A DNA stretch of 63,756 nt from an uncultured Eubacteriales bacterium (GCA_900545225.1 UQXZ01000010.1:1-63756); one strand, 5' to 3'; counted from the stretch's first letter, positions 25,866 through 34,498 are shown. The notes: a model not told the origin generated them from the sequence alone. Made by a program: numbers and translations.

Positions 25866-26822
25866 TCAGTTTTCTTCCTTTTCGTCAGATTCTTCAGATT
25901 TTTCTTCTTCCGCTGCAGTCTTCTTAGACTTTCTGAGCTGTTCCTTAACTCTCATTGCCTGTTCCATAACTGCAAGTTCGTCAAGACCGAATTCATATCT
26001 CTCGCCACAGAACTGACATGTAGTTTCTACAGGCTTTCCTTCTTCAATAAGGCTCTTAAGCTCATCTGCACCGAGGCTTAAAAGTGCATCTGTAACTTTC
26101 TTTCTTGAACAGTCACATTTGAACTGAGTAGGCAACTCTTCAACAATCTTGTAGTCAAGATCCTTAAAAATTATTGCAAGAATATCTTCAAGTGTCTTAC
26201 CTTCTTCAATAAGTCCTGATACAGATGTAATATTTGCGATATTTACTTCGATTGTACCGATAGTCTCATCAGTAGCATTTGGCATCATCTGGATGATAAA
26301 TCCGCCTGAAGCCTTAACTGTGTTATCACTGTTAAGAGTTGTTCCAAGTCCTACTGCTGAAGGTGTCTGCTCACTTGTTGCGAAATAATATGTAAGGTCA
26401 TCACCAATTTCACTTGTTACAAGAATACAGTCGCCGATGTAAGGCTCCTTAAGTCCCATGTCCTTTGTTACACTTAAAACACCGATACCTACAGCCTTGG
26501 CTACGTCAATCTTTCCATCTTCTCTAAGTGGGACGAATGTCTGAGGGTTAGTAACATATCCCTTTACATCACCATTTGGTCTTGCTGTTACGAGCATATC
26601 TCCAATAGGACCATTACCCTTAATTCTGATTGTTAAGATATCCTGCTCGTTCTTCATCATAGTGCCCATCATGGCACCTGCAGTAATAAGTCTTCCCATG
26701 GCAACACCTGCTACAGGACTCATGTTGTGTCTCTTCATTACTTCATCCACAACTTCTTTTGTTTCAGCCAGATAAACTCTTGCTTCACCGTTGGCTGTTA
26801 CTGCTTTTATAATTCTACTCAT
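25866..26822 (-). CDS. hslO: Redox-regulated chaperone Hsp33
   Basis: A 318-residue holdase chaperone activated by oxidative stress. The N-terminal substrate-binding domain is typical (LITAGAMMGTMMKNEQDILTIR family region), and the C-terminal zinc switch is present as C236-x-C238 and C269-x2-C272. After the switch a highly charged Glu/Lys/Ser tail of about 27 residues ends in acidic residues, making the protein longer than the usual 290. First gene of the hslO-aroK-glnS unit. Confidence 0.96.
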   Translation of the reverse strand: MSRIIKAVTANGEARVYLAETKEVVDEVMKRHNMSPVAGVAMGRLITAGAMMGTMMKNEQDILTIRIKGNGPIGDMLVTARPNGDVKGYVTNPQTFVPLREDGKIDVAKAVGIGVLSVTKDMGLKEPYIGDCILVTSEIGDDLTYYFATSEQTPSAVGLGTTLNSDNTVKASGGFIIQMMPNATDETIGTIEVNIANITSVSGLIEEGKTLEDILAIIFKDLDYKIVEELPTQFKCDCSRKKVTDALLSLGADELKSLIEEGKPVETTCQFCGERYEFGLDELAVMEQAMRVKEQLRKSKKTAAEEEKSEESDEKEEN

Positions 26823-26935
26823 TACACGTACCTCTTTTAGTTATTTGGCACAGACATTTAATAAATTCACGCGTCTATATACCATGCTTATCGTTATAGT
26901 ATAGCATAGAAAGAAAATATTTTAATATTTATATT

Positions 26936-26944
26936 TGGTATAAT
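26936..26944 (+). promoter_or_regulatory. Candidate extended -10 promoter of pyrBI
   Basis: TGGTATAAT gives a perfect -10 with the TG extension and no recognisable -35. The leader that follows contains an eight-T run (26976-26983) inside an imperfect inverted repeat (26963-26996), which could be a regulatory leader of pyrBI. Confidence 0.4.
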
Positions 26945-27019
26945 TAAATAAATTCGTTTTCTCCATTTACAGACCTTTTTTTTCATTGTAAAATGGTAAA
27001 AAATTACAGGAGGGGTACT

Positions 27020-27940
27020 ATGAGACATTTATTAAGTCCGGAAGATTTTTCTACAGAAGAAATTGACGACCTTCTATCACTTGCACACGATATACAAGTT
27101 GATCCAAAGAAGTATTCACATCTTTGTGATGGTCTTAAGATTGCAACACTTTTCTATGAGCCGAGTACAAGGACTCGTTTGAGTTTTGAATCCGCTATGA
27201 TGAATATGGGCGGTAATGTGCTTGGCTTTTCTTCTGCCCAATCAAGCTCAGCTTCAAAGGGCGAAACTGTAGCTGATACTATCAGAGTTGTATCATGTTA
27301 TGCTGACATTATTACAATAAGACATCCTAAGGAAGGTGCACCTCTTGTTGCATCGGAAAATGCTACCGTTCCGGTAGTTAATGCCGGTGACGGCGGACAT
27401 GAACACCCTACTCAGACTTTGGCAGACCTTATGACAATAAAAGAATTGAAGGGAAGCTTATCCGATTTCACAATCGGACTTTGCGGTGATTTAAAATTCG
27501 GAAGGACAGTTCACTCTCTTATTAAAGCGCTTTCACATTATAAGAATGTCAAATTTGTTATCATATCACCGGAAGAACTTCGCATTCCGAGTTATATAAA
27601 AAGTATTCTCGACGAAAAAAATATTGAATATAAAGAAGTTACAAAACTTGAAGATGTAATCGGAGAATTGGATATTCTTTATATGACGCGTGTTCAAAAA
27701 GAAAGATTCTTTTCCGAAGACGAATACTTAAGAATGAAAGATTACTATATATTGGATAAAGAGAAGCTAAAACTTGCAAAACCTGATATGTACGTACTTC
27801 ATCCGCTTCCTCGTGTAAACGAAATTGCCACCGATGTTGATAACGACCCGCGCGCTAAGTATTTTGAGCAGGTTCAGAATGCCGTATATGTCAGACAGGC
27901 AGTAATATTAACGCTTTTGAATCTGATTCCCGAAGAATAA
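27020..27940 (+). CDS. pyrB: Aspartate carbamoyltransferase catalytic subunit
   Basis: A 306-residue enzyme joining carbamoyl phosphate and aspartate, the committed step of pyrimidine synthesis. The carbamoyl-phosphate loop is EPSTRTRLSFE, with GDGGHEHPTQTLAD, LHPLPRVNEI and the terminal VYVRQAVILTLL all in place. ATG 27020 is the start, because AGGAGGGG lies six bases before it; an upstream in-frame ATG has no such site. It is followed 36 bp later by the regulatory subunit, so the enzyme should be the allosteric E. coli-type dodecamer. Confidence 0.98.
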   Translation: MRHLLSPEDFSTEEIDDLLSLAHDIQVDPKKYSHLCDGLKIATLFYEPSTRTRLSFESAMMNMGGNVLGFSSAQSSSASKGETVADTIRVVSCYADIITIRHPKEGAPLVASENATVPVVNAGDGGHEHPTQTLADLMTIKELKGSLSDFTIGLCGDLKFGRTVHSLIKALSHYKNVKFVIISPEELRIPSYIKSILDEKNIEYKEVTKLEDVIGELDILYMTRVQKERFFSEDEYLRMKDYYILDKEKLKLAKPDMYVLHPLPRVNEIATDVDNDPRAKYFEQVQNAVYVRQAVILTLLNLIPEE

Positions 27941-27976
27941 TCAACACATGAATAACTGTTCACGAAAGGATATTAT

Positions 27977-28399
27977 ATGTTAAGCATAGGAGCCCTGAAT
28001 AACGGTATCGTTCTTGATCATATAGAAGCCGGCAAGGCAATGGAAATATACAGATATCTGGATCTTGATAATCTTGATTGCGGAATAGCCATAATAAAAA
28101 ATGCTCAATCCAACAAGATGGAGAGAAAAGATATTATAAAAATTGACGGCGGACTGGATCTTGTAGACCTTGATGTTTTAGGATATATAGACTGCAATAT
28201 AACCGTTAATATCATAAAGGATGGGGAAATTATTGAAAAAATGCCTCTTTCTTTACCTAAGAAGTTAACAAATATCATAAAATGCAGCAACCCACGTTGT
28301 ATTACTTCATCTGAAACTAATCTTGACCAGATATTTTACCTGGCAGATGCTTCTCACCATACATACAGATGCAAGTACTGTGATGAAAAAGCGAAATGA
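27977..28399 (+). CDS. pyrI: Aspartate carbamoyltransferase regulatory subunit
   Basis: A 140-residue protein with an N-terminal nucleotide-effector domain (GIVLDHIEAGKAMEIYRYL) and a C-terminal zinc domain with CSNPRC and CKYC as the four Cys ligands that hold the PyrB contact. It transmits CTP/UTP inhibition and ATP activation. Length is slightly under the enteric form. Second gene of pyrBI; a strong bidirectional hairpin closes the operon. Confidence 0.97.
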   Translation: MLSIGALNNGIVLDHIEAGKAMEIYRYLDLDNLDCGIAIIKNAQSNKMERKDIIKIDGGLDLVDLDVLGYIDCNITVNIIKDGEIIEKMPLSLPKKLTNIIKCSNPRCITSSETNLDQIFYLADASHHTYRCKYCDEKAK

Positions 28400-28423
28400 T
28401 TATAACCTCATCCGAAAATCAGG

Positions 28424-28480
28424 TATACAATAAAACAATGCCGCAGGTACTAAACGCCTGCGGCATTGTTTTATTGTATA
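28424..28480. terminator. Bidirectional terminator after pyrBI
   Basis: A perfect 24-bp inverted repeat with a 9-base loop TACTAAACG. The GC core GCCGCAGG is flanked by A/T arms that supply a U-tract in either direction. It sits between pyrI and the convergent rubrerythrin gene and can end both. Confidence 0.92.
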
Positions 28481-28570
28481 TTAACAGTCATATGTACAGT
28501 GTCAAAAGACGACCGTCGCCAATGCATGTGGCAGCGTCATTACTGACAGACACTGAATGCATCATATTAA

Positions 28571-29230
28571 TCAATAATTCTCTGCATGTAATTCAAAGTA
28601 GCTCTGTGGATGCTTACATACCGGACATACCTCAGGAGCTTTGGTTCCTACAACAATATGACCGCAGTTACGGCATTCCCATACCTTAACTTCGCTCTTC
28701 TCAAATACCTGCTGCGTTTCAACATTGTTAAGAAGTGCTCTGTATCTCTCTTCATGAGCCTTTTCGATTGCTGCTACGCCTCTGAACTGCTCAGCAAGCT
28801 CATGGAAGCCTTCTTCGTCAGCATCCTTAGCCATCTGAACATACATATCTGTCCATTCGTAATTTTCACCTTCGGCAGCCGAAAGTAAGTTTTCTGCAGT
28901 ATCGCCTATACAGCCGAGAGCCTTAAACCAAAGCTTAGCGTGCTCTTTTTCATTTTCGGCCGTTTTTAAAAACAATGCTGCAATCTGCTCAAATCCCTGC
29001 TTTTTGGCAACAGAAGCAAAATACGTATACTTATTTCTTGCCTGAGATTCACCTGCAAATGCAGTCCATAAATTCTTCTCAGTCTTTGTTCCCGCATAGA
29101 TATTCTTTGTAGATGTTTCCTCTACCTTTTCAAACTCACTTGCTGGAGCGCCACATACCGGGCACTTGAAATCATCTGTTAATTCGCCTTCATGAACGTA
29201 ACCGCATACTTTACAAACATACTTTGCCAT
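28571..29230 (-). CDS. Rubrerythrin with rubredoxin domains at both ends
   Basis: A 219-residue peroxide-scavenging non-haem iron protein. An N-terminal rubredoxin centre (C6, C9, C23, C26) precedes a ferritin-like four-helix di-iron domain (about 40-175) with AGESQARNKYTYFA, AENEKEHAKLWF and AAIEKAHEERY carrying the Glu/His ligands. The usual C-terminal rubredoxin follows (C186, C189, C202, C205). Classic rubrerythrin has only the C-terminal centre and reverse rubrerythrin only the N-terminal one, so this form has both. It reduces H2O2 in the cytoplasm of anaerobes with NAD(P)H-derived electrons. Monocistronic. Confidence 0.94.
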   Translation of the reverse strand: MAKYVCKVCGYVHEGELTDDFKCPVCGAPASEFEKVEETSTKNIYAGTKTEKNLWTAFAGESQARNKYTYFASVAKKQGFEQIAALFLKTAENEKEHAKLWFKALGCIGDTAENLLSAAEGENYEWTDMYVQMAKDADEEGFHELAEQFRGVAAIEKAHEERYRALLNNVETQQVFEKSEVKVWECRNCGHIVVGTKAPEVCPVCKHPQSYFELHAENY

Positions 29231-29338
29231 AAAAACACCTCCATATTATAAAAACGCCTATAAACAACCGGTCATTCGCCTGTTTATACTAACAATTATA
29301 TATCTATAAAAACATTTTGCAATGAATTATGTATACAA

Positions 29339-29460
29339 TCAGATACTCTGGCCGAGCTTATATGCCTGCTCACGATAATCTGTGCCATCAAGAGATTCTA
29401 CCTTCCAGAGTCCGATTCCGTTGAGGATTCCTGCATTTTCCCAGCCTAAGCCTACGCTTG
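29339..29460 (-). pseudogene. C-terminal fragment of an unidentified gene
   Basis: The minus-strand frame ending at 29339 reads about 38 residues of protein-like sequence (GWENAGILNGIGLWKVES, then YREQAYKLGQSI and stop). Upstream of about 29460 the same frame turns into the antisense of a mobilisation gene. No start or ribosome-binding site is possible, so this looks like the tail of a host gene cut off by an insertion or deletion. I do not recognise the family. Confidence 0.45.
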
Positions 29461-29945
29461 ATATTGATATGGCAGAGTTCCGCCATATGAGAAATCTAAT
29501 GATAAAAGTACAGGATAAGGCGGTAAAAATCAAAAACTTGCAGGATAAAGTTCTGCCGCAGTTGAAACAGCAGCTTGCCGATACAAAGGGGCTTTTCAAA
29601 GGTAAAGAACGAAAAGCGTTGGAGGTAGGAATCAAAGAAACCGAAACGGAGATTGCCGACAGGTTGGATAAAATCCCCGATACACTCAAAGCGGACGGTT
29701 ATCCCGATGTACAAGTTTTTATGAGGACTTTCCGAGAAATGGAAAGTGTTGTAGAACAGTACAACCGTGGCCTTGCCGAGTGGGAATATCAAGTCAGCAG
29801 GAAACCGACAACCTCCACTAAAAAACAGCACAGATCTCCCGAAAAGCAGAGCGTGTTAAAACATCTGCGTGAGATACAGGAACGCAACAAGCAGAAACCG
29901 CCGCAAAGACAGCATAAAAAATCCATTGGCAGAGATAGCCGATAG
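29461..29945 (+). pseudogene. Truncated mobilisation relaxase C-terminal region (MobA/MobL-like)
   Basis: About 160 residues of a coiled-coil, Lys/Glu/Gln-rich protein (NLQDKVLPQLKQQLADTKG, KERKALEVG, MRTFREMESVVEQYNRG) ending in a basic tail with KPPQRQHKKS. This resembles the C-terminal part of relaxases from mobilisable Firmicutes elements; the catalytic N-terminal domain is absent. The upstream part of the open frame is antisense to another gene fragment, and there is no ribosome-binding site. Assignment rests on recollection of the family and is moderate. Confidence 0.5.
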
Positions 29946-29956
29946 ACATTGAAAAA

Positions 29957-29986
29957 CCGCCGTTATGGAGTTACCCATAGCGGCGG
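29957..29986. terminator. Terminator between the relaxase remnant and the ABC genes
   Basis: CCGCCGTTATGG pairs with CCATAGCGGCGG (one G-U). It lies between the convergent remnant and the exporter permease gene. Confidence 0.7.
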
Positions 29987-30013
29987 CATACATAATCATT
30001 TGCAGCTACAAAA

Positions 30014-30910
30014 TTAACAGTTATATTTTTTTGATTTGTTTAACAAAATATAAATTCCAATCAATACCAAAATAGTGATTCCAAGTATCATATACATCGT
30101 TCCGATATTTACTTGACTTCCGAAAAAATAAAGATTGCAATCAAGGGAATCTTTTAGTTTTTCAATAACCTCTGTTGGAATACCTTGATTTTGCATTTCG
30201 GCAAGTGCCCCTTGCATTGTATGATTTCGGATAAGTGATGTACCATAAGTACCCGGCAAAAATGAGATTATTTTTTGCATTCCTTCTCCAAATGAAGAAA
30301 TAGGCATATATGCACCACAAATGAAACCATATCCAGCACTGATGATTGTGCCTACCGCTGAAATTTGTCCTTGTGTTGATAAGAAAAAATTAATAATCGA
30401 AGATAATGCTGTTCCAAACAAAACAAGGAGTAAAATATCAAGAAATAAAAAGAATATATCTGCGAGCGACATATACCAACCGACAATAGCTACATAAGTA
30501 AGACAGATACCCGTTGCAGCAAAGCAAATAATAAGTGTTGAAAGCAAGGTTGCAACATAATAACTCAGCGAAAGTGTAGTTGACTTCACAGGAGATATTC
30601 TTAAATCTCTTATCGTACCATTTGCTTTATCTTGCACCATTATAAAATTAGAACAAAAAGCAACCGTTACACACGAAACAGCAAGAATAGAGGAGATAAG
30701 TTGACCGCCTACCAGTCCCTCTATTATGCTTTCTGATAGTTTTAATGAATTAGGTAAATTAGATGTAAAACTATCCCGATACACATTCCCAAGAAAAGTC
30801 ACATAAAGTACAAGCAATATAGCAGGCGTTATTAAAGATGTAAAGAACATTCCCTTATCTTTGAAAAACAATTTGATATTTCTTTTGATAAGAATGAAAG
30901 CCATACTCAT
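30014..30910 (-). CDS. ABC-2 type exporter permease
   Basis: A 298-residue membrane protein with six predicted helices and the ABC-2 pattern: a first helix after FFKDKGMFFTSLITPAILL, then the VQDKANGTIRDLRISPV cytoplasmic loop typical of drug or antibiotic-resistance permeases, and a large loop before the last helix. It forms an exporter with the ATPase gene that overlaps it by four bases (ATGA). The likely role is export of a hydrophobic compound, perhaps antibiotic or bacteriocin resistance. The pair sits inside a decayed mobile island and was probably brought in as its cargo. Ligand unknown. Confidence 0.87.
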   Translation of the reverse strand: MSMAFILIKRNIKLFFKDKGMFFTSLITPAILLVLYVTFLGNVYRDSFTSNLPNSLKLSESIIEGLVGGQLISSILAVSCVTVAFCSNFIMVQDKANGTIRDLRISPVKSTTLSLSYYVATLLSTLIICFAATGICLTYVAIVGWYMSLADIFFLFLDILLLVLFGTALSSIINFFLSTQGQISAVGTIISAGYGFICGAYMPISSFGEGMQKIISFLPGTYGTSLIRNHTMQGALAEMQNQGIPTEVIEKLKDSLDCNLYFFGSQVNIGTMYMILGITILVLIGIYILLNKSKKYNC

Positions 30911-31821
30911 TTTTCTGCACCTCCCACCAATGTTTTGCCCGTAACAGCAAGAAAAACATCGTCCATTTTTCCTTTTGTTATTTCGTAATCATTAAACAAC
31001 TGCGGATTACGAATAATCAATTCAGTTGCAGCCTTTGTATTCGGTATAGAAAGGCGATAACCGTTTCGAATTTGCTCATATTCCACATCAAGTGTTTTAA
31101 TATCTTTTTCATCTACATCATAAATTGTGATGTAATCCCCCGTATAAATATTTTTTAATTCAAGCGGAGTACCCTCTGCGGATATTTTCCCATCATCAAT
31201 GATTACAACATAATCAGCTTCCGCAGCTTCTTCCATATAGTGTGTAGTTAAAAATACAGTCATATTTTCATCTTTGCGAAAACTTGATATAACATTCCAA
31301 ATAAGTCGGCGTGCCTGTGGATCAAGCCCTGTTGTCGGCTCATCAAGAATAAGGATTTTAGGCTTATGAAACAAAGCCCTTGCAATATCAATTCTTCGGC
31401 GTTGTCCCCCTGATAATTTACCAACGGTGCGTTTCAATAAGTTTTCAAAATCTAATATTTTCGCCAATTCCTCAAGTCGTTTCTTAAACTCCATTCCAGT
31501 AATGCCATATAAAGCGGCACGACTTTCCAAATTATCATAAACAGAAAGGGCAGAATCCAAGACAGATGATTGAAAAACTACACCCAGTTCACGCTTAATA
31601 TAGTCCATATCCTTATCTAAATCGTGTTTATCAATAAAAACGCTTCCACTGTCTTTCGATAGTTGTCCACACATAATATTTATTGTAGTTGATTTTCCTG
31701 CCCCATTGCTACCAAGAAAGGCAAACAACTCACCTTTTTTTACACGAAAACTCAAATTCTGAACAGCGTTTACACTCCCAAAACTTTTATTAAGATTATT
31801 GATTTGAATAATATTGCTCAT
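30907..31821 (-). CDS. ABC-2 type exporter ATPase
   Basis: A 304-residue ATP-binding subunit. Walker A GSNGAGKST (37-45), signature LSGGQRRRIDIARAL, Walker B ILILDEP, and the H-loop TTHYMEEAAEADYV place it in the DrrA/multidrug-resistance group. The last 80 residues form the usual regulatory tail. It drives the permease encoded just after it. GAGGAAATTGA lies before the ATG. Both genes look intact, unlike everything else in the island. Confidence 0.92.
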   Translation of the reverse strand: MSNIIQINNLNKSFGSVNAVQNLSFRVKKGELFAFLGSNGAGKSTTINIMCGQLSKDSGSVFIDKHDLDKDMDYIKRELGVVFQSSVLDSALSVYDNLESRAALYGITGMEFKKRLEELAKILDFENLLKRTVGKLSGGQRRRIDIARALFHKPKILILDEPTTGLDPQARRLIWNVISSFRKDENMTVFLTTHYMEEAAEADYVVIIDDGKISAEGTPLELKNIYTGDYITIYDVDEKDIKTLDVEYEQIRNGYRLSIPNTKAATELIIRNPQLFNDYEITKGKMDDVFLAVTGKTLVGGAEK

Positions 31822-31993
31822 TCAATTTCCTCCTGTATAATCGGCTTATATCTCGCATAGAGAGAAATCAATATAATCTTTTCCTGTTCTAATCGAACTC
31901 CAAATTAGTAGATGCAGTGCGATACCGTAAATTAAATTTATTATAGCATTATGAATTACAAAAGTCGTTATGAAAGAGAACATATCGAATCAT

Positions 31994-32034
31994 AATTGTG
32001 GCAGGCAAAGTTTTAATTTTTGACTGCCACAATT
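31994..32034 (-). terminator. Terminator after the tnpV remnant
   Basis: An 11-bp stem (AATTGTGGCAG with CTGCCACAATT) around an AT-rich loop, just downstream of the broken tnpV frame. The rest of 31822-32058 shows no gene. Confidence 0.6.
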
Positions 32035-32058
32035 TTAATATTCTATATATTACATTTT

Positions 32059-32429
32059 TTACTTATAGATAATATCGGCATATACAATTTCTCGTGCTCT
32101 TGCCTGTATCTCATTCATTCGACCAACCCACAACATCGGTTTTTCTACTTTAAGTTGTTCGGTCACGCCCTCCTTGTCAGCCATTTGCTTGACCAATCGA
32201 AATATCATTTTCATTGCCTGTTCGTCAATATTAGTAAGGTAACAGTTCAATTTTCCGCTTGTGAGAAGTGTGATGTAAACTGCCCGTTTATGTTCCTGTA
32301 AATAGCGTTTGTGTCGCTGCCCCCATAAGCCGATAGGCTTGCGGTTGGTAAAATAAGGCAAGGAATATAATAATCCTCCTGCAATTCATATCAAAGACCA
32401 TTGCTTTCATCATAAATATACTTATCCAT
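32059..32429 (-). pseudogene. tnpV: tnpV pseudogene (transposon-encoded TnpV)
   Basis: A ribosome-binding site (GGAGG) and ATG at 32429 begin MDKYIYDESNGL, then TGA at 32391-32393 where TnpV proteins have Trp (GLWYELQ). The same frame continues YELQEDYYIPCLILPT and is broken by a frameshift near 32341-32350. The other frame continues RKPIGLWGQRHKRYLQEH to a normal C-terminus at 32059. TnpV is a small protein carried by Tn4451-related mobilisable transposons, of unclear role. Two independent lesions show the gene is dead. The stretch 32430-32761 upstream holds no gene I can recognise. Confidence 0.85.
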
Positions 32430-32761
32430 TAAAAATCCTCCGTTATAATATATTCGCACATATGTCATAGTTCTCCGATTGCCACACTCTGTTATATCTT
32501 GTTATGAGATTTTCTTGCCATTGATTTTGCCCTTATAAGTAGGAAGGGAAAGAGTAAACTTGTGTGAAATTATATAAAATGATAAGGCGAACACATTGCG
32601 ATAAATCCTTTATTTTCAAGGCTTTTGGATGATTTTATTGATAATCTATGAATAGCAATAATCACTCATAATTTTATGGTTTTCAAATTCGGATTTATTT
32701 AAAAATTTAAATTTATTTAAAATACTACCATTACATACGGAATGTTCAAACCTGAATATAT

Positions 32762-33436
32762 TCACTCTTCCTTCCACTCTATGGAATCCTTATCCACATT
32801 GCACTGAAGATTTATAACCTTTACACCGGCTGCCACTGCTCTTTTGAGAGATTCTGCATATTTAGGATCTGTTGTCTCATTTGGAAATACCTCTTTTATT
32901 CCATTCATGGCAATGCAGTAAACAAGATATGCCTCATATCCCTCATCTATGGCAGAAGCAAGCTCCATTAAATGCTTACTTCCTCTTTCAGTTGGAGCGT
33001 CCGGAAAATATCCTTTTCCATCAACTTCCAGAGTACACCCCTTTACCTCTAAAAGTATTTTTCTGTCTCCATCTTCAATATAAAAGTCCACTCTCGAATT
33101 GCTATATTTGTATTCTGGCTTGATAAATGTAACATTTTTAAATTCCTGATTTTCTTCCTTAAGCCATTCACCTACGACTTTATTTGGCACCTGGCTGTCA
33201 ATATTTATCCAGCCAAGATTTGCCTTTTCTACCCCTATAAGGTCCCATTTTGTTTTTCTTCCAGGCTTGTCAAAATGCTGAACACTTACATTTACACCGG
33301 GAATAAGTAATTCTCTGCATCTTCCCGTGTTCTTAACGTGAACAGTCTCTACATTTCCATTTATTTCTACATGTGCAATAAATCGGTTTGGTCTTTCTAT
33401 GAATTTTCCTGTATAGATATCGCTATATCTGATCAT
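32762..33436 (-). CDS. sfsA: DNA/RNA nuclease SfsA family protein
   Basis: A 224-residue protein of the SfsA family. The N-terminal OB-like part reads RFIAHVEINGNVETVHVKNTG, followed by the PD-(D/E)XK-type core with SRVDFYIEDG, LLEVKGCTLE and FPDAPTERGSKH, all conserved. SfsA was named for sugar fermentation stimulation in E. coli; a nuclease activity has been proposed from its fold. It lies 4 bp after the GNAT gene, so the two are cotranscribed. Full length. Confidence 0.95.
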   Translation of the reverse strand: MIRYSDIYTGKFIERPNRFIAHVEINGNVETVHVKNTGRCRELLIPGVNVSVQHFDKPGRKTKWDLIGVEKANLGWINIDSQVPNKVVGEWLKEENQEFKNVTFIKPEYKYSNSRVDFYIEDGDRKILLEVKGCTLEVDGKGYFPDAPTERGSKHLMELASAIDEGYEAYLVYCIAMNGIKEVFPNETTDPKYAESLKRAVAAGVKVINLQCNVDKDSIEWKEE

Positions 33437-33440
33437 TTAT

Positions 33441-33917
33441 TTAACCTTCACCGCATTTTTTCAATGCATCACCTGTAAGTCTGTATGTTGTCCATTCAGA
33501 CATTGGGATTGCTCCGTGAGATAAATAGAAATCGATACTTGGCTGATTCCAGTCTAAGCAGCACCATTCCATTCTTCCGCAGTTTCTCTCAACTGCTATT
33601 GAAGCAACCTTTTTAAATAATGCCTTGCCGTATCCCTTTTTTCTGTGCTCAGGTAAAAGATAAATATCTTCAAGATAGAGACCTGATCTGCCTAAGAATG
33701 TTGAGAAGTTGTGGAAAAATAAGGCAAATCCGATTTCCTTGCCGTCAACTACTGCAAATATTACTTCTGCTCTCTTTTTGTCAAATATTTCCTCTTCCAG
33801 AACTGCAGGGTCTGCAACAACATCATCTGACAGTTTTTCATATTCTGCTATGCCCTTAATAAATGAAAGGATTAAATCTGTATCCTTTCTTTCGGCATAT
33901 CTGAATTCTAAACCCAT
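33441..33917 (-). CDS. GNAT-family acetyltransferase (diamine/polyamine type)
   Basis: A 158-residue N-acetyltransferase. The acetyl-CoA loop lies in YLLPEHRKKGYGKALFKK (R-x2-G-x-G), followed by CCLDWNQPSIDFYLSHGA, and the N-terminal half contains FFHNFSTFLGRSGLYLEDIY. These last motifs are characteristic of the spermidine/diamine acetyltransferase (SSAT-like) group, so polyamine acetylation is plausible but unproven. It is the first of two genes ending in sfsA and follows the phosphoesterase gene by 20 bp. Confidence 0.9.
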   Translation of the reverse strand: MGLEFRYAERKDTDLILSFIKGIAEYEKLSDDVVADPAVLEEEIFDKKRAEVIFAVVDGKEIGFALFFHNFSTFLGRSGLYLEDIYLLPEHRKKGYGKALFKKVASIAVERNCGRMEWCCLDWNQPSIDFYLSHGAIPMSEWTTYRLTGDALKKCGEG

Positions 33918-33937
33918 ATAAACTCTCCTTTTGAAAA

Positions 33938-34498
33938 TTACAACTTAATATCTGTCTCCGCCAGAACATTTCCATCAAAATCATATACCGTAAATACACT
34001 GTCATCCAGAATGGCATAGCTCTCCGGATTGCCACCCTTTGGAATTGATGTTGAGCCCGGATTGAGAATGAAAAATGTCTTTCCATCCTTTTCCATTTTA
34101 TCCGCTCTTAAAATATGTGTATGACCATGCATTATGGCATCTCCATTTGTAATTGGAGGCAGATTATCTTCATTGAACTTATGACCGTGAGTTGCGAAAA
34201 TATTCTGGCCGTGAATGTCAAATATGGCATATTCTGCCATAACAGGGAATTCCAGTACCATCTGGTCTACTTCTGATTCACAGTTTCCACGTACCGCAAA
34301 TATTCTGTCCTTATATTTGTTGAGCATTTCAATAACCTTTTTTGGATTGTAGTCCTTTGGAAGGTCATTTCTTGGTCCATGGTAAAGTATATCTCCAAGT
34401 AAAATAGTCTTTTCCGCTTCAGATGCTTCAAATTTTTCAAGCACCTTTTCGCACCAGTATGCTGAGCCATGTAAATCGCTCGCCACTAAATATTTCAT
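33938..34498 (-). CDS. Metallophosphoesterase, YfcE family
   Basis: A 186-residue calcineurin-like phosphodiesterase: SDLHGS (first metal pair), LGDILYHGPR, VRGNCESEVD, ATHGH and HGHTHI. The bi-metal site is complete. YfcE of E. coli hydrolyses phosphodiesters in vitro; the cell role is unknown. First gene of a likely unit with the GNAT and sfsA genes downstream, 20 bp apart. Confidence 0.93.
   Translation of the reverse strand: MKYLVASDLHGSAYWCEKVLEKFEASEAEKTILLGDILYHGPRNDLPKDYNPKKVIEMLNKYKDRIFAVRGNCESEVDQMVLEFPVMAEYAIFDIHGQNIFATHGHKFNEDNLPPITNGDAIMHGHTHILRADKMEKDGKTFFILNPGSTSIPKGGNPESYAILDDSVFTVYDFDGNVLAETDIKL

Noticed and set aside
29339..29689. 116-residue minus-strand open frame across the relaxase remnant
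   Set aside because: Only its last 38 residues read like protein; the rest is antisense of the coiled-coil relaxase segment. Kept only as a fragment.
32059..32361. Intact 100-residue TnpV starting at TTG
   Set aside because: The true N-terminus lies upstream in another frame with its own ATG and ribosome-binding site, so the gene is broken.
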